Shown here in pieces: positions 18,910-28,321 of a stretch of DNA of 64,000 nucleotides. The DNA comes from Butyrivibrio sp. MC2013 (lineage in GTDB: Bacteria; Bacillota; Clostridia; Lachnospirales; Lachnospiraceae): contig NZ_AUKE01000007.1 in NCBI RefSeq assembly GCF_000424585.1, positions 158,532 to 222,531 of the forward strand, in the 5' to 3' direction. Under the pieces are notes generated by a model, which worked only from the letters and a program-made list of their open reading frames with translations, was not told the origin of the DNA and searched no databases. Position 1 is the first letter of the stretch, and each line of letters begins with the position of its first letter. A program made the translations under genes and the position numbers.

Positions 18910-20415
18910 TTAATCCTGCATAGCCTGCCATTCATCGGCAGTAACATAATGGATCTTTTCCGGATCGATGGCTTTCATGGGATCAAAATCACTAACAGTC
19001 ATGATCTTGCCAAGGAAGGCTATATCATTACCTGCTGCAGCTGCCTTCTCTTCATCCATCCTGGCCTGCTCTAAAAGACCGTCATTGTAGCGCTTTGACA
19101 GGTCTGCAAGAGTAGCATCTATATCCATATCAGGAGAGTCGATGAGCTGAGCAAAGGTTGTAGATTCGTTATCACCTGTGATCTGCACTCCCAGATTAAC
19201 ATTGGATACCTGTACCATATCCTCTGAAGGGCTGTACTCAACCCACTGAGGGAACTGGGCTGCAGGCTTATCCTGTGCTGCTTCAAGAGCCCAGGGAAGT
19301 ACAGACATATCAGTAGCCTTGGACAAGAGCTCTGACTGATAATCTTCGCCCAGCATAAATTCTACAAACTTAGCAGCTTCCTCTTTATGTTCACTTGTTG
19401 CTGACAGCATGTAATTAGCAGAATCTCTAAGGCAAAGTGCACCTTTATTTTCTCCGTCTATGGCAACAGGCCACTCAAATACGCCCCAGTCGCAATCTGC
19501 TTCAAACTGTGTGTTGATAGCTGCGCAGTCCCATGAAACTGAAGGAATCATACCGATCCTGCCTGCCGCAAACTGAGCACGAAGACTGTCATTGTCCAGT
19601 GTCTCTGCTCCGGGGAAGGTGATGCCTTCAGCGATCATCTGTCTGAAAAGCTCTATATAGGGTTTTGCATAGGAAAAATCATATCTGTTTGAAGCAAAGT
19701 CGTAGCCCATCTTGTAATAGCCTTCAAGAGCTCCAACAGGCTCCATGATAAAGGGTACTGCAGATCCTGACGCAGCAGAGCTAAGTCCAAAGCCGTAATA
19801 GTCTCCGTTACCTGCCTCTGTGATGAGTTTTGCGTCCTCATATACTTCCTGCCAACTGGTGGGAAGCTCAGTAATGCCTGCCTTTTCGAAGAGTTCCTTG
19901 TTATAAGCCATCTTGTAGGTCTTGGCGCCCCATACAAAGGCATAGGTATTAAGCTCGCCGTTTACTTCCACCTTGTAGGTATAGGGATTGATCTTCTCTT
20001 TAAAATCCTCTGAAAGATAATTGTCCCAGGGCTCAATCCATCCGTTGCTCAGAGCTTCTGCCACATCACTTACGCCATGGAGAATATCAGGCGCCTGTCC
20101 TGAAAGGATGGCAGTCTTGAGCGCAGTCTGCCACTCACCTGTTTTAAGTACTACCTCTACTGTGATATTGTCTTCATTAGTCTCATTGAATTTCTCAACC
20201 ATGGGCTCTATAGCGCTCATGGAGCCGCTGGTCCAGGTAAAATACTGGATCGTCACAGGTTCCTTGTCAGAAGCCCCTTCTTCTGATTCCTTTGAATCTG
20301 CGGAAGAATTGGTAGGAGCATTTTCATCCCCTATAGCCACCTTGTCACCACAACCTGCCAGCATAGTAAAAGTCGTTAACAGCGCCATTAGAAATCCAAG
20401 CGTTCTTTTTTTCAT
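18910..20415 (-). CDS. Extracellular sugar-binding lipoprotein (family 1)
   Basis: 501 aa. Lipobox 'TMLAGC', lipidated Cys about residue 21, Ser/Glu linker, then a family 1 binding fold ('NETNEDNITVEVVLKTGEW', 'ILSGQAPDILHGVSD', 'AAGRIGMIPSVSW'). ATG 20415 has a strong GAGGAGG site; the upstream extension of 18 codons in frame has none. First gene of the ABC-GH94-GH2 operon, directly downstream of a YesM/YesN pair that probably controls it. Confidence 0.9.
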   Translation of the reverse strand: MKKRTLGFLMALLTTFTMLAGCGDKVAIGDENAPTNSSADSKESEEGASDKEPVTIQYFTWTSGSMSAIEPMVEKFNETNEDNITVEVVLKTGEWQTALKTAILSGQAPDILHGVSDVAEALSNGWIEPWDNYLSEDFKEKINPYTYKVEVNGELNTYAFVWGAKTYKMAYNKELFEKAGITELPTSWQEVYEDAKLITEAGNGDYYGFGLSSAASGSAVPFIMEPVGALEGYYKMGYDFASNRYDFSYAKPYIELFRQMIAEGITFPGAETLDNDSLRAQFAAGRIGMIPSVSWDCAAINTQFEADCDWGVFEWPVAIDGENKGALCLRDSANYMLSATSEHKEEAAKFVEFMLGEDYQSELLSKATDMSVLPWALEAAQDKPAAQFPQWVEYSPSEDMVQVSNVNLGVQITGDNESTTFAQLIDSPDMDIDATLADLSKRYNDGLLEQARMDEEKAAAAGNDIAFLGKIMTVSDFDPMKAIDPEKIHYVTADEWQAMQD

Positions 20416-20517
20416 ATTGCTATCCTCCTCATTAGAATTGTTATCACCTAACAATCTAAAGTCTAACAAAGGAGTGTGTGAAAAACTTATGAGTAAGGTT
20501 TAGAAACTTCATATCAA

Positions 20518-22086
20518 TTATTTATCTTCCCAATATTTCTTATATACTCTTGACAGATATCGTCCATCCTTGTAGCCCAGAAGGCCTGCCGCCTGATTTA
20601 AGGTACACTTATCCTCTTCTATCAGTTCTCTGGCGCGCTCCATCTTGACACGCACCACATAGTCTTTGAAATTCTCACCGCTCTCTTTAAATAGAAAACT
20701 AAGATAATTGGGGCTGACAAAAACACTCTCAGCAACAGTGATAAGTGAAACGTCACCTCCAAGGTCCTGCCTTATATATTTTTTGGCCTTCTCTATAATT
20801 CCTTCATTTCTAAGGAGGCGGTCATCATTGATGATCGTAGCTATGGCAGTAAGCTGTTCTTCTATCATAGTGTGAAGCTTGTCCAAAGTCATATACTGAT
20901 CACCGCCTGAGAGCAGGGAAGACATCTCTCCAATTCTCACAGAGATAGCATCGGCAGTCTCTGATGCATCAGCCTCGATAGACTTATCCAGCATGGATAT
21001 CAGTCCCTTTAGCCTGTCCATGATATATTCTCGGCCCTGAGAAGCATATTCGGACAAGGCTGCAAAATAAGCAGTGAGATACCTGGTAGTGCCTTCTATA
21101 TCCCCTACGCTTACAGCCCCTGTCAGAAGCTCTTCCTTTTCCTTTAATAGTAGAGCATTTCCGCTTTCTCTTTTCTCTACATCTCCTATGAAAATGATTG
21201 AACCTTCGCCCATAAAGAAGCGGTAGCTCAGCGCTTTCTCGGCATCCCTATACGCAACGGCTATCCTGGAAACATCTGTGATCAGCCTGCTGATACCTAC
21301 GCTTACAGACTTAGCGTTTCGCAGGAATATCTCCTTTTGGATCCTTAATGCCTTACCCTGAAGAAAGACCACAAAATCCTTTTTGCTCATATCAGACGGC
21401 TTATTACAAATGATGATCAGCCTGTCTTTCATGTCAATGGACACCTCGGTGCGAAGCTCAGAAGCCATCACCTCACTACTGATCTCCTGCAGGGCCATAA
21501 GAGTCATCTCCAGCTCCATCCTGTCTTCCATATAGCTGTCAGGCTCGCAGACAAGGACTGAGAGATCTTCCAGCTCAAGTTCTATGGACAATGATCCAAA
21601 GCGCTGTCCTATCTGCTCCTTTTTTTGACTAAGGCCCCCTATAAGCTGGTTGATATAATGCTGTCTCATAATAGGAGCAGATTCTTCTAATTTGCTCTTA
21701 AGGCGTCTTGTAGAGATGATCTCATCTCGAACAGAGGCTACTACCTCCATTAGTTTTTCTATTTTGACAGGCTTTAGAAGATAGTTGCAAGCCTTATATT
21801 CCATTGCCTTCCTGACAAAATCAAATTCCTCATGTCCGGACAAAAGGATAACGCGTATATCAGGGTAACGCTCATATACCTCTTTGGTAAGCTCAAGTCC
21901 GTCCATGACAGGCATTACCACGTCGGACAGTAGTATATCCGGCATTTCTTTTTCTATCATTTCCAGGGCCTGTTTGCCATTTGCTGCAGCACCCACAATT
22001 TCTATACCGCATTCATCCCATTTGCCTACCCTGCATATACCTTCTCGCAGGATAGTCTCATCTTCCACTACTATCATCTTTAACAT
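20518..22086 (-). CDS. Response regulator with AraC-type output (YesN family)
   Basis: 522 aa. The N-terminal receiver domain carries acidic residues 'VEDE', phospho-acceptor Asp55 in 'LLSDVVMPVMDG' and conserved Lys in 'NYLLKPVKIEKL'. A long central region follows, then two C-terminal AraC helix-turn-helix motifs ('VSLITVAESVFVSPNYLSFL', 'LNQAAGLLGYKDGRYLSRVY'). The ATG at 22086 has a GGTGATG site. Cognate of the histidine kinase encoded 47 bp upstream and probable activator of the ABC/GH94/GH2 operon. Confidence 0.92.
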   Translation of the reverse strand: MLKMIVVEDETILREGICRVGKWDECGIEIVGAAANGKQALEMIEKEMPDILLSDVVMPVMDGLELTKEVYERYPDIRVILLSGHEEFDFVRKAMEYKACNYLLKPVKIEKLMEVVASVRDEIISTRRLKSKLEESAPIMRQHYINQLIGGLSQKKEQIGQRFGSLSIELELEDLSVLVCEPDSYMEDRMELEMTLMALQEISSEVMASELRTEVSIDMKDRLIIICNKPSDMSKKDFVVFLQGKALRIQKEIFLRNAKSVSVGISRLITDVSRIAVAYRDAEKALSYRFFMGEGSIIFIGDVEKRESGNALLLKEKEELLTGAVSVGDIEGTTRYLTAYFAALSEYASQGREYIMDRLKGLISMLDKSIEADASETADAISVRIGEMSSLLSGGDQYMTLDKLHTMIEEQLTAIATIINDDRLLRNEGIIEKAKKYIRQDLGGDVSLITVAESVFVSPNYLSFLFKESGENFKDYVVRVKMERARELIEEDKCTLNQAAGLLGYKDGRYLSRVYKKYWEDK

Positions 22087-22133
22087 AATCACATCACCCA
22101 AAATTACCTGAGCTTTACTAATAACAGACAAAG

Positions 22134-23975
22134 CTACTGCATTTCGCTATCTATATCACCAGGCAACAAAGATTCTCTGTAACGCAAAGGGAATCTGATT
22201 GAAGCCTTTGTATACATTCCATCCTGCGATTCGTAGAACACACTTCCCATTCCCTTTGAATAAAGTTTTATACGCTCTTTAACATTAGAGATCGCATAGC
22301 CGTGATTATCTTTAGCAGCCGTGATATACTCGCCTTCATTTAACTGCCTGCATATGGAAGAATCCATACCACTTCCATTATCTGTTACATCAAATAGAAG
22401 AAAATCATCCTTGCAAGTCACCTTGATATCTATATGTCCTTTTCTATCAATCCCTTCAAAACCGTGGATAAGACAGTTCTCCGCAAGAGGCTGCAATATC
22501 AGTTTGGGTATCCTCTCCTCTTCAAGTCCTTCTTCAAGCTCTATAGTATAATCAAAGCTGTCATCATAACGCACCTTCTGAATATCCAGATATTTACTCA
22601 CATGATCCAGCTCTTTGCGGACGCTGGTGATATCTTCGCCTTTGTTCAGGCTGAGCCTGAAGAAGTCTGCAAGATCTGCTATGAGATCCGCAATCTTGTC
22701 CTCGTTTTCCATTTTGGCAAGCCAGTATACCATGTCCAGAGTGTTATAGAGAAAGTGAGGATTGATCTGGGCCTGAAGAGCTTTAAGCTCCTGTGCATGC
22801 TTTTGATTTTCTACCCTTTTAACTTCAACAAGGAGGCGCGAGACCTCCTTCATAAGGGTGGCGAAATTATCACCCAGCTCCGCCACCTCATCGTGGTATC
22901 TGGTATGAAATTCCACCTCCATATTATTTTCTATAGCAGTATCCATAGCTTTAGCCAGGCTCCTGACAGGCCTGGTAACCGTTCCTGACACAAAGGATGC
23001 GATCATAAATACCACGATCACTGCCAGCCCAAAGAGCAGCATGGCCACCTTTCGGATCTCACCGGTCTGCCTGTATAGCAGATTCATATTATAGACATAT
23101 GAGATGTTCCAACCTGTGAGATCCATCTTACTGATATGGATCTGCAGCCTGTCCTCTTCAAATTCACCTTCGAAATCTTCTCTTATCTTCTGAGGCAAAA
23201 GCTCACTGACCGCGATCTCCTGCCTTCCGGCGAGCCCCTCCCTGTCTCCGGATCTGGCAATGATATCACCCTTATTATCAAATATCAGGACATTAGTATT
23301 TCTCTTTTCCGCTTCTTTACTCATGATATCTGTCAGATACTTTTTTCTAAAAGCAAATACCATGACGCTATAGTCCTTATCCAGATCCGACTGATAGCCA
23401 ACTACAGCCTTGGGTCCATCATTGCTGCCCGAAGTCTGATAATAAAAGGATCTGACCATGTAGAGATCCTCTGAATTGCCATTCATGTACAGGAGTCTGT
23501 TCTTATTATCCATCGCCGCCTGATAGTAGGGCGTAGACCTGAAGCTGTCATAATCCGTGGATATGCGATATTCGCTGGAATATACATCACCTGAAGGAGT
23601 ATACAGATATATCCCGTCCAGAGTATCATGATTTCTAAGCTTGATACTCAGCAGATAAGTCCTGATCTCATTATCAAGCTTTATCTGCTCAGACTTATCG
23701 CTTATATCTTCAGAAGCCTTGAAATATAGCCTGGTAAATGCATCATCATCAAAAAGGCCAATGAATTCGGCATTAACAGAGGAAATCCTGGCATATATAG
23801 TTTTCTCTAAATATCCCAAGGAATCCTGAAGAATAAAGGTTTCCTGCTTTTTAAGCAGACCTGTTGCAAAGAAATATGCATAGCAGGTGATGATACTGAT
23901 AAGTATCACGGCAAATATGGTATATAGAAATGTGATCCTGGTCCTGATGGAACAATTCAAAAAAAATCTCTTCAT
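22134..23975 (-). CDS. Sensor histidine kinase (YesM family)
   Basis: 613 aa. Membrane segment near the N-terminus (ITFLYTIFAVILISIITCYA), a large extracellular sensor of about 270 residues, a second membrane segment near 310-330, HAMP linker, then the His_kinase domain with phospho-acceptor His in 'INPHFLYNTLD' and an HATPase domain with 'LAENCLIHGFEG' and 'DNGSGMD'. The AAGGAT ribosome site precedes the start. It should sense a sugar or binding-protein state outside the cell and phosphorylate the YesN-type regulator. Confidence 0.93.
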   Translation of the reverse strand: MKRFFLNCSIRTRITFLYTIFAVILISIITCYAYFFATGLLKKQETFILQDSLGYLEKTIYARISSVNAEFIGLFDDDAFTRLYFKASEDISDKSEQIKLDNEIRTYLLSIKLRNHDTLDGIYLYTPSGDVYSSEYRISTDYDSFRSTPYYQAAMDNKNRLLYMNGNSEDLYMVRSFYYQTSGSNDGPKAVVGYQSDLDKDYSVMVFAFRKKYLTDIMSKEAEKRNTNVLIFDNKGDIIARSGDREGLAGRQEIAVSELLPQKIREDFEGEFEEDRLQIHISKMDLTGWNISYVYNMNLLYRQTGEIRKVAMLLFGLAVIVVFMIASFVSGTVTRPVRSLAKAMDTAIENNMEVEFHTRYHDEVAELGDNFATLMKEVSRLLVEVKRVENQKHAQELKALQAQINPHFLYNTLDMVYWLAKMENEDKIADLIADLADFFRLSLNKGEDITSVRKELDHVSKYLDIQKVRYDDSFDYTIELEEGLEEERIPKLILQPLAENCLIHGFEGIDRKGHIDIKVTCKDDFLLFDVTDNGSGMDSSICRQLNEGEYITAAKDNHGYAISNVKERIKLYSKGMGSVFYESQDGMYTKASIRFPLRYRESLLPGDIDSEMQ

Positions 23976-24105
23976 GGCAGATCCTTAAGTAATTCTGCAA
24001 AATTTCTCCACACATATGTAATCGACATTTATGTCGCAAAAACCATGTATATGTAATATATCATTTATTTTTACGACATTGAAGTACCGATAATGATCCG
24101 TACAT

Positions 24106-24906
24106 CTATTGCTGTACATCACATTTGTACAATCTGGTATTGACCCTCCCTTCTCCTTCTACAATCTCGCTGCCCGCCTCTATGGAATGTATCCAGCCGC
24201 CTGCGCTGACTCTTCCTGTATCCAGGAGATACTGCATAAAGTCCTTGAGATTAAGCTTGATACTGCATGTATTACTAGTCCGCTTAAAGCTGATACATGT
24301 CCACGCATCATCTCTCACAGTAGAATATACCGTACCGGAATAAATATCCCACTGGCTTCCCCCTAGTGAAACGCCGGATGCTATCCTGGTCCCAAGAGGC
24401 GTTGCGCCTCCTGCAGCATAGGTCCATATCATGATCTCATAGTCATGCCATACCTTTTCCCCAAAAGAGGGATTGATCCAAATATCCCAAGCGCAATTAA
24501 AGGTGCCCGACGGAGTCCTGACATTGTCAAAGCCTGTGAGATCGTAATCCCATTCCAGCCAGATATTTCGCCCCTGTCCAAGACCTGCAGGCAGACGGCT
24601 TGGATTGGAATCACTGTTTACTTTAATTGAAGGATAGGATTTTACTTTATTATTAATCCCTGTAGGCCATTTCCATCTCCATCCAAAATTATTGACAGTA
24701 GGCCCATCGCCAAATATACTCTGGGAATAATCCGGGACGCCCCCTTTGCCCCACATATTATTTACCAGAAAGTATTTGGGCTGATCCACCAAGGTTATAG
24801 TATTACCATCCCCCCATTTTTCTATAGTTTCTGCATGAGCACTTACTCCCAGGCAGAGCATAACTGCTGCCAGGAGCAATGCTATTAACCTTCTCTTTGT
24901 CCCCAT
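24106..24906 (-). CDS. Secreted glycoside hydrolase family 12 (endo-beta-1,4-glucanase/xyloglucanase)
   Basis: 266 aa with a cleavable signal peptide ending in 'VSAHAE'. The GH12 jelly-roll is recognised from 'NNMWGKG', 'WDIWINPSF', the nucleophile Glu in 'YEIMIWTY', 'GGSQWDIYSG' and the acid/base Glu in 'IEAGSEIVEGEG'. GH12 cuts beta-1,4-glucans or xyloglucan. The ribosome site is AAGGAGG, and the gene begins 10 bp after the GH10 stop, so both enzymes are co-expressed and act together on plant cell walls. No binding module is attached. Confidence 0.85.
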   Translation of the reverse strand: MGTKRRLIALLLAAVMLCLGVSAHAETIEKWGDGNTITLVDQPKYFLVNNMWGKGGVPDYSQSIFGDGPTVNNFGWRWKWPTGINNKVKSYPSIKVNSDSNPSRLPAGLGQGRNIWLEWDYDLTGFDNVRTPSGTFNCAWDIWINPSFGEKVWHDYEIMIWTYAAGGATPLGTRIASGVSLGGSQWDIYSGTVYSTVRDDAWTCISFKRTSNTCSIKLNLKDFMQYLLDTGRVSAGGWIHSIEAGSEIVEGEGRVNTRLYKCDVQQ

Positions 24907-24916
24907 ATGATCCTCC

Positions 24917-27900
24917 TTACCTTGTCAGTCTCTGACTCAGAATACCGGAGAGTATCTTTATGATGGAACGGACTACTATTTCTACTCTCTTTTCGATTAT
25001 TTCAATCTTTTTATCTATTCTGTCTTTATCGCATGAAGTCTGTTTCTTCACAGTTACGGTAACCGTCGCAGGTTCCGCTGCCTTGTACTCATCAGTTTCT
25101 TCAGACCTGATCGTAACAGTAAAATTACCTGAGTAATTCCTGGGAATAGTAACTATTCCATTAGCATCTACCTTAGCTTTACTATCTGATGATTCATATG
25201 TCAGATTAGCTGCATCTGAGCTGGCATTTAACTTCAGAGTCTGAGTTCTAACAGATGAAGATACGATAGTAATATCCTTTTTACCTACTAAGATAGTATT
25301 ATCTTTTTTCTCAGGCTCTTCCGGAATATCTTCACCGGGATCAGCGGGATCAGATCCTGTAGTCACGTTTATCACTACCGGTTCATCACCCAGCTCCACT
25401 TCGTACTCATATTCCTCGCCGCAGGCTGTCACAGTCACCTTCTGAGTGCCCTTAAAGGCACGGATGCTGTAGATACCATCTATATCTGTCGCACCTTCTT
25501 CATTGGTCCACCACTCATTGTAGATCATGTCATGCCATACCTGGCCGTTGGGCTTTAGGTTAAAATCGCTGTCCACCATGGCAGCTTTGGGCTGATACAT
25601 GCAGCCCTGGTAGAAGCCCCAGGTGGTAATGGATGACACAGCCTCTTCACTAAACACCGCGATCATAAAATCTCTGGTAAAGCGTGCCTGAAATTCCGGA
25701 TCATCATCTTCATAGGTAAACTCTGTGATCTCAATATCCTTGCCCAGTCCCGAGAATCTATCCAGGATATTGATGATCTCAATGGGAGAGATCAGACTTA
25801 TATGGCCCTGGATGCCTATGGTTGTAAGAGGCGAATTCTCGGAGAGATATTTGCAAAGCTCATAATGATAATCCTGATGACCCTTATCCCTTGATAAGAT
25901 ACCATAATCATTGTAGGTAAGCTTGCAGTCAGGATCTGCGGCCCTTGCTCTGTCAAACCATGCAGCTACTGAGTCAAAGCTGTAATAGGGACTGTCCGCC
26001 GGATAGGAGCTAAGCCTGTCTGCCCAGTCATGGGAGGTCATGTTCTCATTTACCACATCCCAGTTGTAGATCCTGCCCTTATATTTCTCCACATAGGTAT
26101 CTATGTGATCCATGGTCCAGTCCCTAAGAGCAGCATTTCCCTCCTCAGTACCTGAGGTAAAGAGCGCCTTGTCCTCCATATCAGTGGAAGCACCGCTCAT
26201 ATCCACCTTGCGGAGCCTTGTATCATCACCATAGATCAGCACATGTCCTCTGATATCCAGATCCCTGTCTTCAAAATAATCCATCCAGTCATTTATCAGG
26301 ACCTGCCTGTCAGGATCCGTTACATAATAGGGCTTAAGGGCATTTTCAAAGCCCACCCTGTTATGGGCTATCTGCTCAAATGCTGCTTTGTATTTTTCCT
26401 GTTTGGCGCTATCCCATTTATTATATTCATCCACATTTACAATGGTGCCAAAGCCAAAGGCGTGCCTTTGCTGCTCTACCTTAACAGCTGCATCTTTTAT
26501 GGGATTGCCCTTGGAATCGGTTACCTCTACAGAAAGATCCTGCTTTCTGATCTCTTCTATACGCTGATATGCGTCTTTTCTCCACTGGGCATCCTCTTCC
26601 ATTCCCAGATAGGATCTGGACATCACAGGCATCTCTTTGACTGAGATATCCTTGCCAAAATCTATTACAAAAATATCTCCTATCATCAGCTCCTGAACGG
26701 CTCCACCCAGATGAAATACCCAGGCGCCATCCAGATCTGTAGACGCGGCAGGAGCTTCACATGCGCCATACACCAAAGTCCATGCGTTTTCATCATCAGC
26801 ATTTATTGATGCAGTGATGTCGAAATTGGCAGAAGTCTTTCTGTCAGGCCTGATACGTGTATTGGCAGCCACAAACATAGCTTCCTTGTTGGTCACAGAG
26901 CTGATGCCCCTGATCCTGCAGCCATAGAAAAGAGTATCACCCTTTTGTATAGCCTTATTATGATCCAGGTTAAAGAAGACCTGCGCATCCCAGGCCTGAT
27001 CACCTGTACGCGTGGTTTTCACATAAAGAGCCTTGTCAAAAGACTGGCCGCTTACATCTACAATGCTGCTTACAAAATCACTGTCATTGTCTTCTAAAGG
27101 CTCCTGGAGCTCTACGTCATATGCTCCTTCACTATCAAGCGAAGGGAAGTTTACCAAAGTGCCCTTGCCGCTATTATAAAGCTTCATAGCTTCCTCAAAG
27201 GAAAGCCTCTCAAGCTCGGGCTCAGGCTCATCCTCTTCACCGGTAGTCCTTGACAGGTTATAGATCTGAAGATCTGCTATCTCAAAGGACTCTGCAGCCA
27301 TGCCCACCTGGAGCACAAAAGCTCCATACTTGTTGCCATTACTGTCAACGCTGCTGCTATCTGCAGAATTTGCAGGAGCATCAGCATAGCCCCATACAAG
27401 TGTCCAATCGTCATCGATAGGCTCTTTGATATCATTTCGCTGGTAGTTAACAGCTGCATCGCCGCCATTACTGGGACGGATACGCATATTGGTGACCGCT
27501 TCATCAGCACTCTCACTGGACAGCCCCTTCATCCTAAAAGCATAGAAGAGATTATCTCCCGTGCACACTTTACCTGTAAGCTTAAAGAATATCTGGCCGT
27601 GATAATTGCCCTCTCCCTTTTTATATGTTTCGATCCTAAGTGCTTTTCCATAACTATCATCAGTGACAGCTGCTGCCTTGACATCTGCAGGAGTCAGAGA
27701 ATTATTGCAGTCAACCCAGCAGTTATCCCCCCTGCTGCCTACGCTGTTCCATTCCTCCGCTGTGAGACGGGATGCTGTTCCGGCCTTGTAAGCTGCTATA
27801 GCTTCACTAAGGGCCTTTCCCCCTTCATCAGCTTCCGCAGCACTTATATCCTGAAGATTGATAGCATCATTGTAGAGAGCATTGACGCTGACGCTATCTG

Positions 27901-28042
27901 CGACGCCGTCCTCACAAGCTTCATTTGTTACACTTTGCTTCTCGATACCTACTGCCTCCTCAGCTCTGACAGGCTGTGCGCACAGCGTAGTCAAAAGGAC
28001 TACCGATGACAATAGAAGCGAGACCATTTTCTTTACCTTCAT
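24917..28042 (-). CDS. Secreted multidomain GH10 endo-xylanase
   Basis: 1041 aa from the ATG at 28042 (AAGGGGGG site; the frame stays open 56 codons further upstream without a site). Signal peptide, then two related beta-sandwich modules at about 75-270 and 290-465 (both contain 'FF.L', 'NMRIRP/NTRIRP' and 'WTLVYG/WTLVWG'), likely carbohydrate-binding. The GH10 barrel is at about 490-850 with acid/base Glu666 in 'WDVVNEN' and nucleophile Glu774 in 'IEITEF'. A carboxypeptidase-like beta domain, an Ig-like domain and a basic amphipathic tail follow. No LPXTG anchor. Cleaves the xylan backbone outside the cell. Confidence 0.9.
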   Translation of the reverse strand: MKVKKMVSLLLSSVVLLTTLCAQPVRAEEAVGIEKQSVTNEACEDGVADSVSVNALYNDAINLQDISAAEADEGGKALSEAIAAYKAGTASRLTAEEWNSVGSRGDNCWVDCNNSLTPADVKAAAVTDDSYGKALRIETYKKGEGNYHGQIFFKLTGKVCTGDNLFYAFRMKGLSSESADEAVTNMRIRPSNGGDAAVNYQRNDIKEPIDDDWTLVWGYADAPANSADSSSVDSNGNKYGAFVLQVGMAAESFEIADLQIYNLSRTTGEEDEPEPELERLSFEEAMKLYNSGKGTLVNFPSLDSEGAYDVELQEPLEDNDSDFVSSIVDVSGQSFDKALYVKTTRTGDQAWDAQVFFNLDHNKAIQKGDTLFYGCRIRGISSVTNKEAMFVAANTRIRPDRKTSANFDITASINADDENAWTLVYGACEAPAASTDLDGAWVFHLGGAVQELMIGDIFVIDFGKDISVKEMPVMSRSYLGMEEDAQWRKDAYQRIEEIRKQDLSVEVTDSKGNPIKDAAVKVEQQRHAFGFGTIVNVDEYNKWDSAKQEKYKAAFEQIAHNRVGFENALKPYYVTDPDRQVLINDWMDYFEDRDLDIRGHVLIYGDDTRLRKVDMSGASTDMEDKALFTSGTEEGNAALRDWTMDHIDTYVEKYKGRIYNWDVVNENMTSHDWADRLSSYPADSPYYSFDSVAAWFDRARAADPDCKLTYNDYGILSRDKGHQDYHYELCKYLSENSPLTTIGIQGHISLISPIEIINILDRFSGLGKDIEITEFTYEDDDPEFQARFTRDFMIAVFSEEAVSSITTWGFYQGCMYQPKAAMVDSDFNLKPNGQVWHDMIYNEWWTNEEGATDIDGIYSIRAFKGTQKVTVTACGEEYEYEVELGDEPVVINVTTGSDPADPGEDIPEEPEKKDNTILVGKKDITIVSSSVRTQTLKLNASSDAANLTYESSDSKAKVDANGIVTIPRNYSGNFTVTIRSEETDEYKAAEPATVTVTVKKQTSCDKDRIDKKIEIIEKRVEIVVRSIIKILSGILSQRLTR

Positions 28043-28100
28043 GATTACCCCCCTTGATATGATCTGATCCTGCCGGATAGACTCCGACTTATTTTGACTC

Positions 28101-28106
28101 ATTATA
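28101..28106 (-). promoter_or_regulatory. -10 box of the xylanase promoter
   Basis: TATAAT on the minus strand, 59 bp upstream of the chosen GH10 start. No good -35 box is seen at 16-18 bp (ATTATT), consistent with an activator-dependent promoter. It lies downstream of the terminator at 28152-28186. Confidence 0.4.
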
Positions 28107-28151
28107 AAAGGGGCCGGTGGTGAAATAATTATGATAGATGTGTAAAAAACA

Positions 28152-28186
28152 AAGAAAAAACGCCAGTTCAGATCTGTACTGGCGTA
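28152..28186 (-). terminator. Rho-independent terminator after the ECF S-component gene
   Basis: On the minus strand ACGCCAGT, 10-nt loop, ACTGGCGT, then TTTTTTC and further T runs. It ends the DUF4430/ECF transcription unit and insulates the xylanase promoter. Confidence 0.8.
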
Positions 28187-28188
28187 AA

Positions 28189-28315
28189 AATGACATAGAA
28201 GTACATCCATGTACTTCTAAACATGTCACAATGCATCCTTGCAAATGACATAGAAGTACATCCATGTACTTCTAAACATGTCATAATGCATCCTTGCAAA
28301 TGACATAGAAGTACA
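28189..28315. repeat. 55-bp tandem repeat of nested palindromes (2.3 copies)
   Basis: Units at 28189-28243 and 28244-28298 differ at one base; a third partial unit runs to about 28315. Each contains AGAAGTACAT-CC-ATGTACTTCT, a 10-bp perfect hairpin, nested within TGACAT...ATGTCA. It lies in the 279-bp gap between the xylanase and ECF genes. It resembles an extragenic palindromic repeat; no gene in it. Confidence 0.85.
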
Positions 28316-28321
28316 AACACA

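Noticed and set aside
28189..28315. CRISPR array
   Set aside because: Units are contiguous 55-bp tandem copies without unique spacers, and no cas gene is present.
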